Source of the DNA: Ruminococcus sp. AF31-8BH
Lineage (GTDB): Bacteria > Bacillota > Clostridia > Lachnospirales > Lachnospiraceae
Reading direction: 5' to 3'
Assembly: GCF_003460605.1 (NCBI RefSeq)
Contig: NZ_QTVN01000021.1
Location: forward strand, 11,732 to 75,731
DNA length: 64,000 nt
Position 1 is the first letter of the stretch; the number at the start of each line of letters is the position of its first letter. The notes below the pieces were generated by a model. The model saw nothing but the letters and a program-made list of their open reading frames with translations. It did no database searches and was not told the DNA's origin. A program made the position numbers and the translations under genes. Positions 51,994 to 61,049 of this stretch are shown piece by piece.

Positions 51994-54483
51994 ATGTTTC
52001 TTCAGAACAGTGAGAAGAAAATTGAAGAAGAATTTTTGAAATTAACAGAAAAGCTTGGAGCGGACAGAGAGCCGCTGAAGAACATCTGCGGGAAACTGGA
52101 TGCCTGTGACAGGGACCTGGCGCTGGCTATGAAGTATTTGTATGTGACAGCGCCGTATAGTGATCTGGTGAATTATTCTTTCGAGGATATTAAGGATTTT
52201 GCAGGTCATGGGTTGTTTCTTTATAATCATCTGGAACGAGTGCATGCGCTTCCAGAGGAAATGTTTTTGAACTATATTCTGGATCATAGAGTGAATGAGG
52301 AAGAAGTACTTCCCTGCAGAACGTTTTTCTGGAATGAGTTAAAGGATCGTATTGAAGGAAAAAATGCGAAAGATGCGGCAATTGAAGTAAATTACTGGTG
52401 CGCCGAGGAAGCTACTTATCACAGCGGAGATGACAGAACCCTTCCGGCTCTTACGGTGTACAGAAGAGGCTATGGACGCTGCGGCGAGGAGTCTGTTTTT
52501 CTGGTAAATGCACTTCGAAGCGTGGGAATCCCGGCACGTCAGGTGTATGTGCCAAGATGGTCACACTGTGATGACAACCATGCATGGGTAGAGCTGTGGT
52601 GCGATGGAAAGTGGTATTTCACAGGAGCGTGCGAGCCCCTTATGATTCTGAACAAAGGTTGGTTTACCAATGCTTCCTCCAGAGCAATGATGGTCCATTC
52701 CCGATTGTTTGATCTTTTCCCAGCAGAGGGAGAGGATGTGATCGGCAAAGAGGGTGCAGCTGTTATGCTGAACCAGACTGCACGTTATGCCAAGGTAAAG
52801 AAGGTCACTGTGAAGGTTGCAGACCGCGCAGGTGCTCCGGTGAAAGAGGCCCAGGTGCAGTTCCAGGTTCTGAACATGGGAGAATATTATCCAATTGCCA
52901 AGGCGAAGACCGATGAAAATGGAACCGTTTCTCTGGTTACCGGACTTGGAAGCGTGCGTGTTGCCGCGTTCCGCCCGGACATGGAAGGATTTGCCCAGGC
53001 AGATGTGGATACCAGAGAGCAGGTGAATGTGAAGCTGATTCTTACAGGAGAGGCTGTGGTAGCAGAGGACTGGAAAGCTGTAGATGTGATCGCACCTGTA
53101 GACACTCCTGTGAACCCGGATATGCCCACTCCAGAGCAGAAAGCAATCGGAACCCGCCGCCTGAATGAGGCGAATCAGCTTCGCCGCGAGAAGAAAGAGA
53201 ACTGGGTGAATCCAGAACTGACGGCATTTCTTGCAGGAGAAGATGAGAAAGAGCTTCGCCAGGCAATGGCAGATGTTTTGTCTGAGAAGGATCACACGGA
53301 CTGCGTGTGCAGCGTATTGGAAGAGCATCTTGCATATGGCAAAATATATGCACAGCAGTATAGAGAAGCAGATGAGTACGATTTATATATCAACTATGTT
53401 TTGAATCCCCGTGTAGAATACGAGCTTCTTCGCCCATACAGAAAAGGTATTCTCTCATTCTTTACAGAAGAACAGAAAGCCGCTTTCCGTGAGAACCCGG
53501 CAGAAATCTGGAACTATATCAGAGAGCTCATTACTGCTTACCCATATAACGAGCGTGAGACTGTAATGGAGACTCCATACGAATGTCTGATATCCGGCAT
53601 CGGAACAGAGCGCTCCCAGAAAGTGCTTTTCGTAGCAATTGCCCGTACTCTTGGAATCCCGGCCAGATTAAATCCTGGAAGCCATGTAATGGAGTACTGG
53701 GATAAATGCCAGTTTGTATCTGTTCTGAAACAGGAGAAATGGAGCGCAGCTCTTTACCTGAAAAAGGAAGAGGGTACCCAGTGGAATTATTACCAGAACT
53801 GGACCATTGGACGTCTTGTTGGAAACGAATATGCTTCCCTGGATCTTACAAACAGAGCCTGGGAAGGAGATACTTTGGAACTGGCGTTGATTCCAGGCAC
53901 ATACCGGATCATCACCACCAACCGCCTGCCAAACGGAAACCAGTTCTCCTGGGAAAAGACAATCATTGTGAAGGACGAAGAGAAACATTACGAAACTCTG
54001 CGCCTTCGGGAAGCACAGCTGGGGGATATGCTGGAGCGTATTTCCCTGCCAGAGTTTGAGGTAAAAGATGCAGATGGCGGAATTGTGACCTGCGCAGACC
54101 TTACCCGGGGTGGCAAGAAAATCCTTATGTGGCTGGAAGAGAGCCGTGAGCCTACCGAGCATATTTTGAACGAAATGCTGGAACATGCAGAAAAATTCCA
54201 CCAGTTTGAAACCTGCATTTCTTTTATGATCCGTACTGGGGAAGCTAAGGGCGACCCGCTTCTTGCAAAGGTTCTGAAGACTTTCCCGAAGATTTCCGTT
54301 TACTACGATTCTTTCGAAGAAAATATTGAGCTTCTGGGCAGAAGAATGTATGTGGACCCGGATAAGCTTCCGCTGATTCTGGTAACAAACGGAGAATCTG
54401 TGGGAATTTATGCAACCAGCGGCTATAATGTAGGAACCGGCGATATGCTGATTCGTATTATGGAAGAAGTGCCGGAGATGTAA
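51994..54483 (+). CDS. Transglutaminase-like cysteine protease/amidase, large
   Basis: An 829-residue protein without signal peptide. The N-terminal part has a transglutaminase-like core: GRCGEESVFLVNALRSVGIPAR with nucleophile Cys at about 163, DDNHAWVEL with His at about 196, and the Asp in WCDGKWYF. A beta-sandwich stretch follows (KKVTVKVADRAGAPV, about 270-350, Ig-like with NGTVSLVTGLGSVRVAAF). A second, weaker transglutaminase-like block (IGTERSQKVLFVAIARTLGIPAR, about 531-553) lacks the Cys. A C-terminal thioredoxin-like end (DADGGIVTCADLTRGGKKILMWLEE) closes it. It probably hydrolyses peptides or amides in the cytoplasm; the substrate is unknown. Confidence 0.82.
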   Translation: MFLQNSEKKIEEEFLKLTEKLGADREPLKNICGKLDACDRDLALAMKYLYVTAPYSDLVNYSFEDIKDFAGHGLFLYNHLERVHALPEEMFLNYILDHRVNEEEVLPCRTFFWNELKDRIEGKNAKDAAIEVNYWCAEEATYHSGDDRTLPALTVYRRGYGRCGEESVFLVNALRSVGIPARQVYVPRWSHCDDNHAWVELWCDGKWYFTGACEPLMILNKGWFTNASSRAMMVHSRLFDLFPAEGEDVIGKEGAAVMLNQTARYAKVKKVTVKVADRAGAPVKEAQVQFQVLNMGEYYPIAKAKTDENGTVSLVTGLGSVRVAAFRPDMEGFAQADVDTREQVNVKLILTGEAVVAEDWKAVDVIAPVDTPVNPDMPTPEQKAIGTRRLNEANQLRREKKENWVNPELTAFLAGEDEKELRQAMADVLSEKDHTDCVCSVLEEHLAYGKIYAQQYREADEYDLYINYVLNPRVEYELLRPYRKGILSFFTEEQKAAFRENPAEIWNYIRELITAYPYNERETVMETPYECLISGIGTERSQKVLFVAIARTLGIPARLNPGSHVMEYWDKCQFVSVLKQEKWSAALYLKKEEGTQWNYYQNWTIGRLVGNEYASLDLTNRAWEGDTLELALIPGTYRIITTNRLPNGNQFSWEKTIIVKDEEKHYETLRLREAQLGDMLERISLPEFEVKDADGGIVTCADLTRGGKKILMWLEESREPTEHILNEMLEHAEKFHQFETCISFMIRTGEAKGDPLLAKVLKTFPKISVYYDSFEENIELLGRRMYVDPDKLPLILVTNGESVGIYATSGYNVGTGDMLIRIMEEVPEM

Positions 54484-54645
54484 GCCTTTGAAAAATGATT
54501 TTTCATGGATAATGTTTGGTGAATTGTGGTGAGAAATTATGCGAAGCATGATTTTGGCATATGAGACAAACGGCAACTATAAAGAACAATACATAATATT
54601 AAACTGTGTTTGGAACTGAGAACTGTTTTTAGTGGAGTATATATT

Positions 54646-55911
54646 ATGAATCATTACACAGAAATTCACCCGGATGGAACAAGAGCCTATCAATTTGTTG
54701 CGGATACCGCCTATGTCCGTGAGTCCGGGACAAAAGGGGAACACAAGGCAGCAGAATACATCCTGAAGGAAGCGGAAAAGATCGCAGCTCAGCCAGGAAA
54801 AGAAACCTATATCCAGACTCCCCGCATGGAGCTTTTCCAGTGCCCGGATTTCCAGGAGAAAAGAGCTGAATTGACCATCTGCCAACCTTATGAGAAATCT
54901 TATCGGGTGCGTGCATATTTGAACGGTGCATGCACCCCGGCAGAAGGCATCACTGCCCCATTTCTTTTCGTAGGAAAAGGAGATGACATCAGTCTTTCTA
55001 AGGCGAAGGGCGCTGTTGTGCTGGTGTGCGACCCTGTACGGGAGGATATGATCAACAAGATTAAGGATGCTGGGGCTGTGGGATTTGTGACGGTTTGCGG
55101 TACACCGCTTGATCAGGGCGAGGACAGAACGCCTATACAGTACCGCCGCAAGGCATGTGACCTTCCGGGGGCAGCTATTCATTATCTGGATGCCGTGGAA
55201 ATTGTAGAAAAAGAAGCTTCCATGTGCAGGCTGAATATTCAGCAGAGCGAAATTTCCCGGAACTCTGCCAATGTGGCAGTCCGCATTCTGGGAACTGAAT
55301 TTCCAGAGGAAATCGTCACAGTGACGGCTCATTATGATTCTGTGCCGGAAGGTCCTGGAGCCTATGACAACATGTCCGGCGGTGCTATGGCGATGGAAGC
55401 TTTTCTTTATTTCGCAGAGCACAGACCAGCCAGAACCATGGAGTTCATCTGGTTCGGTTCCGAGGAAAAAGGCCTGATCGGAAGCCAGAACTATGTGAAA
55501 TCCCATGAAAACGAAATGGGAAAACATGTATTTAATCTGAATGTAGATCTGGCAGGACAGCTTCTTGGAGGAAATGTGCTGGGAGTGACTGCGGATCCTA
55601 CGGTGTGCGCAGCGTTAAAAGCGCTTATGGAGGAAAATCAGCTTGGCGTTACCATCAAAAACCAGGTCTGGGCCAGCGACTCCAACACTTTTGCATGGAA
55701 AGCTGTTCCAGCTCTTACCTTGAACCGCGATGGTTTCGGCATGCATACGAGACACGATACCGTAGAATATATTTCTCCCCGTGCGCTGGCGGAAGGGGCG
55801 AAAACCCTTTGCACAGCTGCCGCATGGGTGGCAAATGAGCCAGAGCTTTCATTTGAGCGGGAAATTCCCGCAGATATGAAGAGGGAATTGGAGAAGTATT
55901 TTGCTTCATGA
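54646..55911 (+). CDS. M28 family zinc aminopeptidase
   Basis: A 421-residue peptidase. Zinc ligands and catalytic residues are visible: TAHYDSVPEGPGAYDNMSGG (His, bridging Asp), WFGSEEKGLIGS (Glu-Glu), NVDLAG (Asp) and GMHTRHDT (His). A PA-like lid (residues ~100-190) is inserted before the catalytic core. There is no signal peptide, so it works inside the cell on imported peptides. The start is ATG 54646; the longer frame from 54610 has no ribosome binding site. Confidence 0.88.
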   Translation: MNHYTEIHPDGTRAYQFVADTAYVRESGTKGEHKAAEYILKEAEKIAAQPGKETYIQTPRMELFQCPDFQEKRAELTICQPYEKSYRVRAYLNGACTPAEGITAPFLFVGKGDDISLSKAKGAVVLVCDPVREDMINKIKDAGAVGFVTVCGTPLDQGEDRTPIQYRRKACDLPGAAIHYLDAVEIVEKEASMCRLNIQQSEISRNSANVAVRILGTEFPEEIVTVTAHYDSVPEGPGAYDNMSGGAMAMEAFLYFAEHRPARTMEFIWFGSEEKGLIGSQNYVKSHENEMGKHVFNLNVDLAGQLLGGNVLGVTADPTVCAALKALMEENQLGVTIKNQVWASDSNTFAWKAVPALTLNRDGFGMHTRHDTVEYISPRALAEGAKTLCTAAAWVANEPELSFEREIPADMKRELEKYFAS

Positions 55912-55975
55912 TAAAATTCTGAACTGAGTATTTATTTGATTGGTTGAGATATTTTTGATAGGAAAGGACGAAGAA

Positions 55976-57298
55976 ATGAATAAAGTAATCGAAGAAAGAA
56001 CCAAACGTACCCAGTGGTACCGTGATGCCCGTTTCGGCATGTTTATCCACTGGGGGCTGTATGCAATTCCAGCCCGTGGTGAGTGGGTAAGAAGTGTGGA
56101 GCAGATTCCCCATGAGGAGTACTGCCCACTGACAGAAGAATTTACAGCAGAAAATTACAATCCAAGAGAATGGGCTCGTTTGGCAAAGAAAGCCGGCATG
56201 AAGTACGCCGTACTTACTGCCAAGCATCATGACGGTTTCTGCCTGTTTGACACCAAGCTGACCGACTACAATTCCATGAACGCAGCCTGCCACAAAGACT
56301 TGGTAAAAGAATTCCTGGAAGCTTTCCGTGCAGAAGGAATCAAGGTAGGCCTGTATTTTTCCATTATCGACTGGCGTCACCCGGATTTCCCGCACTATGG
56401 CGACATGCATCACCCAATGCGAAACCACCCGGAATGCTCCAATGAGAACCGGGATTTTGACCGCTATCTGGATTTTATGTTTGGTCAGATCAAAGAGCTT
56501 CTTACCAACTATGGCAAGCTGGACTTGATGTGGTTTGACTTCTCCTACGGCGATATGAAGTGCGACAAATGGAAAGCACAGGAGCTGATTTCCATGGTTC
56601 GTTCCATTCAGCCGTGGCTGATCATTGATAATCGTCTGGAAGGAAGTGCAGAGGATTCCGGTTCTATTCTTACAGCCAACCCAACGGAATATTCCGGAGA
56701 TTTCGCCTCTCCGGAGCAGATGATCCCTCCGGCAGGAATCCGCAATGAGTTAGGTGATCCGGTGCCGTGGGAAGCGTGCCTGACCCTGAACAACAACTGG
56801 GGCTATGCATCCAGCGATCACCATTATAAATCAGCGGAGATGGTCATTCATATGCTGGTTGAGTGCGTCAGCAAAGGCGGCAACCTTCTTCTGAACGTAG
56901 GCCCGGATGCCAAAGGCCGTATTCCAAAGGAATCCGTGAAGATTCTGGAAGAAGTGGGCGAGTGGATGGACGAGAACTCCAAGAGTATTTACGGCTGCGG
57001 CTACGCCGGAATTGACAAGCCGGAATGGGGCCGCTACACCCGCAATGGCAGCAAGATCTACGCCCACGTTATGGAAGCCCAGGCCGGAGCCATTCCCCTC
57101 ACCGGAATCCACGGCAAGATCAAAAGACTCCGCCGCATCAGCGATAATTCCGAAGTTCGCCTGACAAACTACTGGAATCTGAAAGAATACTCCCAGAACC
57201 AGTTTTTCTTCCTTAACGCAGACACCTGCGACAGCTACCCCCTCCCAGATCCCCGGGATACAGTTGTGGAAGTGACGCTGGAGGAAAACGAAAATTAA
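55976..57298 (+). CDS. GH29 alpha-L-fucosidase, intracellular
   Basis: A 440-residue glycoside hydrolase. FGMFIHWGLYAIPARGEW (about residues 21-38) is the family entry signature, AKHHDGFCLFDTK (about 83-95) binds fucose, and the nucleophile is the Asp in LDLMWFDFSYGD (about 186-197). A short C-terminal beta domain follows GGNLLLNVGPDAKGRIP. The family removes terminal alpha-fucose from glycans. No signal peptide is present, so substrates must be small imported fucosylated compounds. AAAGGACGAAG precedes ATG 55976. Confidence 0.93.
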   Translation: MNKVIEERTKRTQWYRDARFGMFIHWGLYAIPARGEWVRSVEQIPHEEYCPLTEEFTAENYNPREWARLAKKAGMKYAVLTAKHHDGFCLFDTKLTDYNSMNAACHKDLVKEFLEAFRAEGIKVGLYFSIIDWRHPDFPHYGDMHHPMRNHPECSNENRDFDRYLDFMFGQIKELLTNYGKLDLMWFDFSYGDMKCDKWKAQELISMVRSIQPWLIIDNRLEGSAEDSGSILTANPTEYSGDFASPEQMIPPAGIRNELGDPVPWEACLTLNNNWGYASSDHHYKSAEMVIHMLVECVSKGGNLLLNVGPDAKGRIPKESVKILEEVGEWMDENSKSIYGCGYAGIDKPEWGRYTRNGSKIYAHVMEAQAGAIPLTGIHGKIKRLRRISDNSEVRLTNYWNLKEYSQNQFFFLNADTCDSYPLPDPRDTVVEVTLEENEN

Positions 57299-57354
57299 AG
57301 CATGTCTGGTTCCTATACACGGTGTGAATACGATACGTTTCGATAAGCCAAAAC

Positions 57355-57388
57355 GAAAGCCCTCGGAGTTTTTTCTCTGAGGGCTTTC
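57355..57388. terminator. Bidirectional terminator between fucosidase and cytX
   Basis: A 14-bp stem with one mismatch (GAAAGCCCTCGGAG/CTCTGAGGGCTTTC) and a T6 loop lies between convergent genes. A/T flanks on both sides suit termination in both directions. Confidence 0.75.
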
Positions 57389-57417
57389 ATGTTTATTACT
57401 ACATGGAATTGGTTGAT

Positions 57418-58596
57418 TTATGAATTTTTTTCTTTAAAAACATTTCGTGCCGCCATGCAGATCAAAATAGTGATCACCATATCCGGCAGTGTATTTCCTA
57501 CCGGGATATCAATTCTCATTAAAATTCGATACAGAATGAATCCAATTACCCAGATCACAGCATTTGTGATGTCAACGGCCTCGCCCAGGCTGTCGGCGCG
57601 TTTGAGCAGGAAGAAATCTGCAATCTGGATGGCAATCATAGGTGCAAACACGGAACCAATAAGGTACAGGAAATCTGTAATATTGTCCATTGGATAAACA
57701 ATGGCGCCGATGGTTCCAATCACAGTCACTGCAATGGCCGCATATTTTCCATTGATCCTGGAAAATACAGATTCAGAAGAAATTCCGGCGGAATAAGCAT
57801 CCAGGAATGTGGTGGTAACAGTGGAAAATACAATGATCAGAAGTCCTGCGATTCCAAGTCCTGCTTTTACCATGATCTGTGCAATATCAGACTCTCCGGT
57901 ATAAATAGCAGCGCCCATACCGATCACGTACATCCAGCAGCTTACCAGGCCATAAATAATCGCACTCACTGCGGTAGCCTTCACAGGTTCCTTTGCTTCC
58001 CTTGTGTAGTCGCTGATAAGCGGCAGCCAGGACAGCGGCATTGCTACAGACAGCTCTACAGCAGCGCCAAAGGACATTGCCTCTTCTCCAATAGCAAGTG
58101 CTGTGCCGCCATCAAAAAAGATCAGCTTGCAAAGCACCAGTGTGAGAATAAACAGAGCCGCCATTGCGATGGTGTTGATTTTTCCCAGGTTGGTGATACC
58201 GATGAAGATCCACAGCACGATCAGTGCGCCAATAACCAGACACCATACCCAGCTGCCTGTATGAAGCACACCGTCAGCTGCCAGCGCGCCGTCATAGATC
58301 ATAATGGCAGTCCAGCCCACCAGCTGGAGCACATTCAGGAAGGAAAAGAAGATTCCGCCCTTTTCCCCGAAGCTCATTTTTACAGTTTCCATAGCACTGC
58401 GGCGCGTTTTGCCGCCGATCACGCCTGCAAGGAAAAGCATGGTGCAGCCTATAAGATGTCCGATAATAATGGCAAGAAGCCCTTTTTGAAAGCCCAGCGG
58501 GGCAAAGTAAGTTCCTGTGAGGATTTCTGCCAAGGAAACGCCTGCGCCGAACCAGATCAGGCCGTTTTCGAAGATGGAGGTACGTTTTTCGGTCAT
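57418..58596 (-). CDS. cytX: Hydroxymethylpyrimidine/cytosine permease family transporter
   Basis: A 392-residue protein with about 11-12 membrane helices. The start FENGLIWFGAGVSLAEILTGTYFAPLGF and the LVGWTAIMIYDGA and PLSWLPLISDYTREAKEP motifs fit the NCS1 permeases named CytX, which import the thiamin precursor hydroxymethylpyrimidine. It lies one base after thiD in a TPP-riboswitch operon, which strongly supports a thiamin-related role. Confidence 0.88.
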   Translation of the reverse strand: MTEKRTSIFENGLIWFGAGVSLAEILTGTYFAPLGFQKGLLAIIIGHLIGCTMLFLAGVIGGKTRRSAMETVKMSFGEKGGIFFSFLNVLQLVGWTAIMIYDGALAADGVLHTGSWVWCLVIGALIVLWIFIGITNLGKINTIAMAALFILTLVLCKLIFFDGGTALAIGEEAMSFGAAVELSVAMPLSWLPLISDYTREAKEPVKATAVSAIIYGLVSCWMYVIGMGAAIYTGESDIAQIMVKAGLGIAGLLIIVFSTVTTTFLDAYSAGISSESVFSRINGKYAAIAVTVIGTIGAIVYPMDNITDFLYLIGSVFAPMIAIQIADFFLLKRADSLGEAVDITNAVIWVIGFILYRILMRIDIPVGNTLPDMVITILICMAARNVFKEKNS

Positions 58597-58597
58597 G

Positions 58598-59410
58598 TTA
58601 GTTGTCCTCCTTGGCTAATGTAAATTCATTTTGAATTGCAAATCCATGATTCATAGGTCCGCTGCCTTTTCCCAGATCCAGCATGGCAGCCAGAGCACCG
58701 GAAATGTACTTCTTGGCACGTTCCACAGAAGTATCCAGGTCAAATCCCTTTGCAAGATTAGAAGCAATGGCACTGGATAAAGTGCAGCCGGTTCCATGCG
58801 TGTTGGGATTGTTGATCCGTTTTCCCTGGAACCATTTGTAACCGCCGTCACGCCACAGAAGGTCATTCGCATCGTTCAGCTGATGTCCGCCCTTGCAAAG
58901 CACTGCGCAGTGATATTTTTTCCCAATGGCAGCAGCGGCCTTGATCATATCGTCGGCTGTCTCTATTTTCATTCCGGAAAGAACTTCAGCTTCCGGAATA
59001 TTTGGCGTGAGGACCGTTGCCATGGGAAGAAGCTGGCTTTTTAGAGCATCAATTGCCTCGTCGTTGATCAGCTTGGCTCCGCTGGTGGCTACCATAACTG
59101 GATCCACAACGATGTTTTTGGCATCATACTGATGAAGCTTCTTCGCAATCGTTTCAATCAATGCGCTGGAAGATACCATTCCAATTTTCACTGCGTCAGG
59201 ATAAATATCTGTGAAAATATTATCCAGCTGTTCTGCCAGAAATTCTGGCGTTGCCTCCATGATTCCTGTTACACCGGTAGTATTCTGTGCGGTAAGTGCG
59301 GTAATTGCACTCATAGCATATACTCCATTGCTGATCATTGTCTTGATATCAGCCTGGATACCGGCGCCTCCGCTGGAGTCACTTCCAGCGATTGTTAATG
59401 CTGTTCTCAT
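58598..59410 (-). CDS. thiD: Hydroxymethylpyrimidine (phosphate) kinase
   Basis: A 270-residue ribokinase-like enzyme phosphorylating hydroxymethylpyrimidine twice in thiamin synthesis. It has ALTIAGSDSSGGAGIQADIKT at the N terminus, VDPVMVATSG, LTPNIPEAEVLSG and the C-terminal NPNTHGTGCTLSSAIASNLAKG with the anion hole and catalytic Asp replaced by the usual GTGCT loop. It is first in the thiD-cytX operon under the riboswitch, with a 164-bp palindrome in its leader. Confidence 0.95.
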   Translation of the reverse strand: MRTALTIAGSDSSGGAGIQADIKTMISNGVYAMSAITALTAQNTTGVTGIMEATPEFLAEQLDNIFTDIYPDAVKIGMVSSSALIETIAKKLHQYDAKNIVVDPVMVATSGAKLINDEAIDALKSQLLPMATVLTPNIPEAEVLSGMKIETADDMIKAAAAIGKKYHCAVLCKGGHQLNDANDLLWRDGGYKWFQGKRINNPNTHGTGCTLSSAIASNLAKGFDLDTSVERAKKYISGALAAMLDLGKGSGPMNHGFAIQNEFTLAKEDN

Positions 59411-59541
59411 AATGTCTCATCCTTTCTCTTGTCCTGCCTGGCAAAATACCGGACAGGCTCTGGTGTTATTTATGCATTAATTTTATATAGCGTCCGAAAG
59501 TGGTGCCCCCAGCCGAACGCTGCATTGCTGCCTCTATAAGG

Positions 59542-59725
59542 AAATGTCTGCTGCGCAGACATTTGAAAGTCAGCTATTACGCGTCTGCGACGCTTCCATA
59601 GTTGCCGCCCGTATTCGTAATCTGGGCTATTGCCCTACTTACTCATACGGTCTAGCCTGTCCGATATCCATGAATTCGCTCATGCAGGCATGGCTCACTC
59701 ATGGTTGCCGTCCAGGACTTTCAAA
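59542..59725. repeat. Palindromic element D in the thiD leader
   Basis: Two adjoining structures: a perfect small hairpin AAATGTCTGC-TGC-GCAGACATTT (59542-59564), and a 164-bp segment bounded by inverted 10-mers TTTGAAAGTC (59562-59571) and GACTTTCAAA (59716-59725). It lies between the riboswitch terminator and the thiD start, so it would be transcribed as part of the mRNA leader. It has no credible ORF. Its length is close to elements A and C. Confidence 0.55.
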
Positions 59726-59757
59726 ATAAAAAAGAGACACCCGCGTTCTGGTGTCTC
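59722..59757 (-). terminator. Riboswitch-controlled terminator
   Basis: On the minus strand, GAGACACC/GGTGTCTC (59750-59757 and 59734-59741) with an 8-base loop is followed by TTTTTTATTTT. It directly follows the TPP aptamer, so ligand-induced termination is the likely mechanism. Confidence 0.8.
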
Positions 59758-59764
59758 CGAAAAA

Positions 59765-59857
59765 AATCATTATGACTTCCTACGGCGGCATTATCCGCAT
59801 CAGGTAAAGGGTCGAAATTCATAATTTCCTCTCAGCCTGTTTACAAGCTCCCCTGTT
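59765..59857 (-). promoter_or_regulatory. TPP (thiamin pyrophosphate) riboswitch
   Basis: Read on the minus strand, the conserved aptamer blocks appear in order: GGGGAGC, GGCTGAGAGG, a stem-loop, ACCCTTTACCTGATGC, GGATAATGCCGCCGTAGGAAG. These are the THI-box consensus elements (CTGAGA and ACCTGAT...GATAATGCC...CGTAGGGA). It controls the downstream thiD-cytX genes through the adjacent terminator. Confidence 0.93.
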
Positions 59858-60036
59858 CTTTTGTCATTATAGTAATAATGGGAAAATTTGTCAATAAATT
59901 GTTTGTAAGATAAAAAATTCCGCAATTTTACCGCAATCAACCATCGGTAGGGTGACGAATTCCCTGATTTATGGCATAATCAAGATAACAAATCAGCCAG
60001 ATTCCTACGGCTGTCTTGATCGCGGCAAGGTTCTTA

Positions 60037-60201
60037 CTAGTACATCGTTTTCGAAATAACTATACCACTCACTTGCCTGTGAATCCGATTGCCCAGGTAT
60101 AAAAGCCTCAGCGCAGCCCGCTACGCCTGCGTTTTTATACCTGCACACTCGAATCCACATCCTACGCGATTGGTATAGTTATTTACGAAACGATGTACTA
60201 G
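60037..60201. repeat. Long palindromic intergenic element C (165 bp)
   Basis: 31-base terminal inverted repeats (60037-60067 and 60171-60201; start CTAGTACATCGTTT) match at all but three positions. Inside is a second dyad CAGGTATAAAA/TTTTATACCTG around a core containing CAGCCCGCTACGCCTG, similar to the core of element A. It lies just before the ribosome binding site of the next gene. Confidence 0.7.
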
Positions 60202-60230
60202 AAGAAAGAACCATCACAAGGAGGCACATC

Positions 60231-60953
60231 ATGACCGACATAACAAAAAATGAAATAGGCACATTCATCGCCGCATGCCGCAAAGAGAAAAAACTAACCC
60301 AAAAGCAGCTGGGTGAAAAATTAAATGTAACGGACCGCGCCGTTTCCAAGTGGGAGACGGGCCGCTCCTTTCCAGATGTGAGCCTTATGGAGCCCCTCTG
60401 CAAAGAACTGGACATTTCTGTCAGCGAGCTTCTGGCAGGGAAGCATTTAGAGCCGGAGCAGTACCAGAAAGAGACGGAGAAAATGCTCATGGACTCTGTT
60501 AGCACTGGACAGCTTATGGGACTGCAGGTGGTGCTGTATATCCTTAACCTGACAATATTTGTCCTGGTAGATTTTCCCTTTATTGTTAGAAAAATCAGCG
60601 GACTTCCACTGATTCATTATATCAGCATTACCTGTTGGCTCCTGGCGTTGGTACTGATCTTCTGCGTGAGTTATCTGGATAAAAAATTGCCGGCAAGGAA
60701 ATTCCGCACATCAAATGTAATGCTGGAACGGATCATCGGTGCCGTGACGTTTCTGGTAATTATGTCAGTCAATTTTGTGGTCAGCGGTGGTCTGTCTTAC
60801 ATAAAAGATTTTAATTTCGGTGAAAAAATTTATACAGTGATTATTTTTGCCGTTAGTCTTGCTGTTGTGGTCGGAGTTCGAGGGATTGTAGCGCAGATAC
60901 GCAAAGAAGAGTGGGAGATGGAGCAGGAAAGAAATACTTCCCAAAAGGAATAA
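60231..60953 (+). CDS. XRE helix-turn-helix regulator with membrane domain
   Basis: A 240-residue protein: N-terminal Cro/C1 HTH (IGTFIAACRKEKKLTQKQLG and VTDRAVSKWETGRSFPDVSLM, residues ~8-50), then four membrane helices (about 98-115, 128-146, 164-182, 198-216). Such membrane-tethered regulators are common in Lachnospiraceae, often controlling adjacent transporters; no partner gene is evident here. CAAGGAGGCACATC precedes the ATG. Confidence 0.9.
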   Translation: MTDITKNEIGTFIAACRKEKKLTQKQLGEKLNVTDRAVSKWETGRSFPDVSLMEPLCKELDISVSELLAGKHLEPEQYQKETEKMLMDSVSTGQLMGLQVVLYILNLTIFVLVDFPFIVRKISGLPLIHYISITCWLLALVLIFCVSYLDKKLPARKFRTSNVMLERIIGAVTFLVIMSVNFVVSGGLSYIKDFNFGEKIYTVIIFAVSLAVVVGVRGIVAQIRKEEWEMEQERNTSQKE

Positions 60954-60985
60954 CCCCTTTGCCCGAATTTTCCAAATAATCAAAA

Positions 60986-61046
60986 ACTGCCCCGCAGAGT
61001 CGATTTACCTGAGAAAGAAAAATCGATTCGGCGAGGGCAGTCCTTT
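60986..61046. terminator. Bidirectional terminator between HTH gene and glucosidase
   Basis: A long interrupted stem (ACTGCCC/GGGCAGT outer, TCGATTT/AAATCGA inner) has T5 on the right and A5 on the left, between convergent genes. Confidence 0.75.
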
Positions 61047-61049
61047 TTA

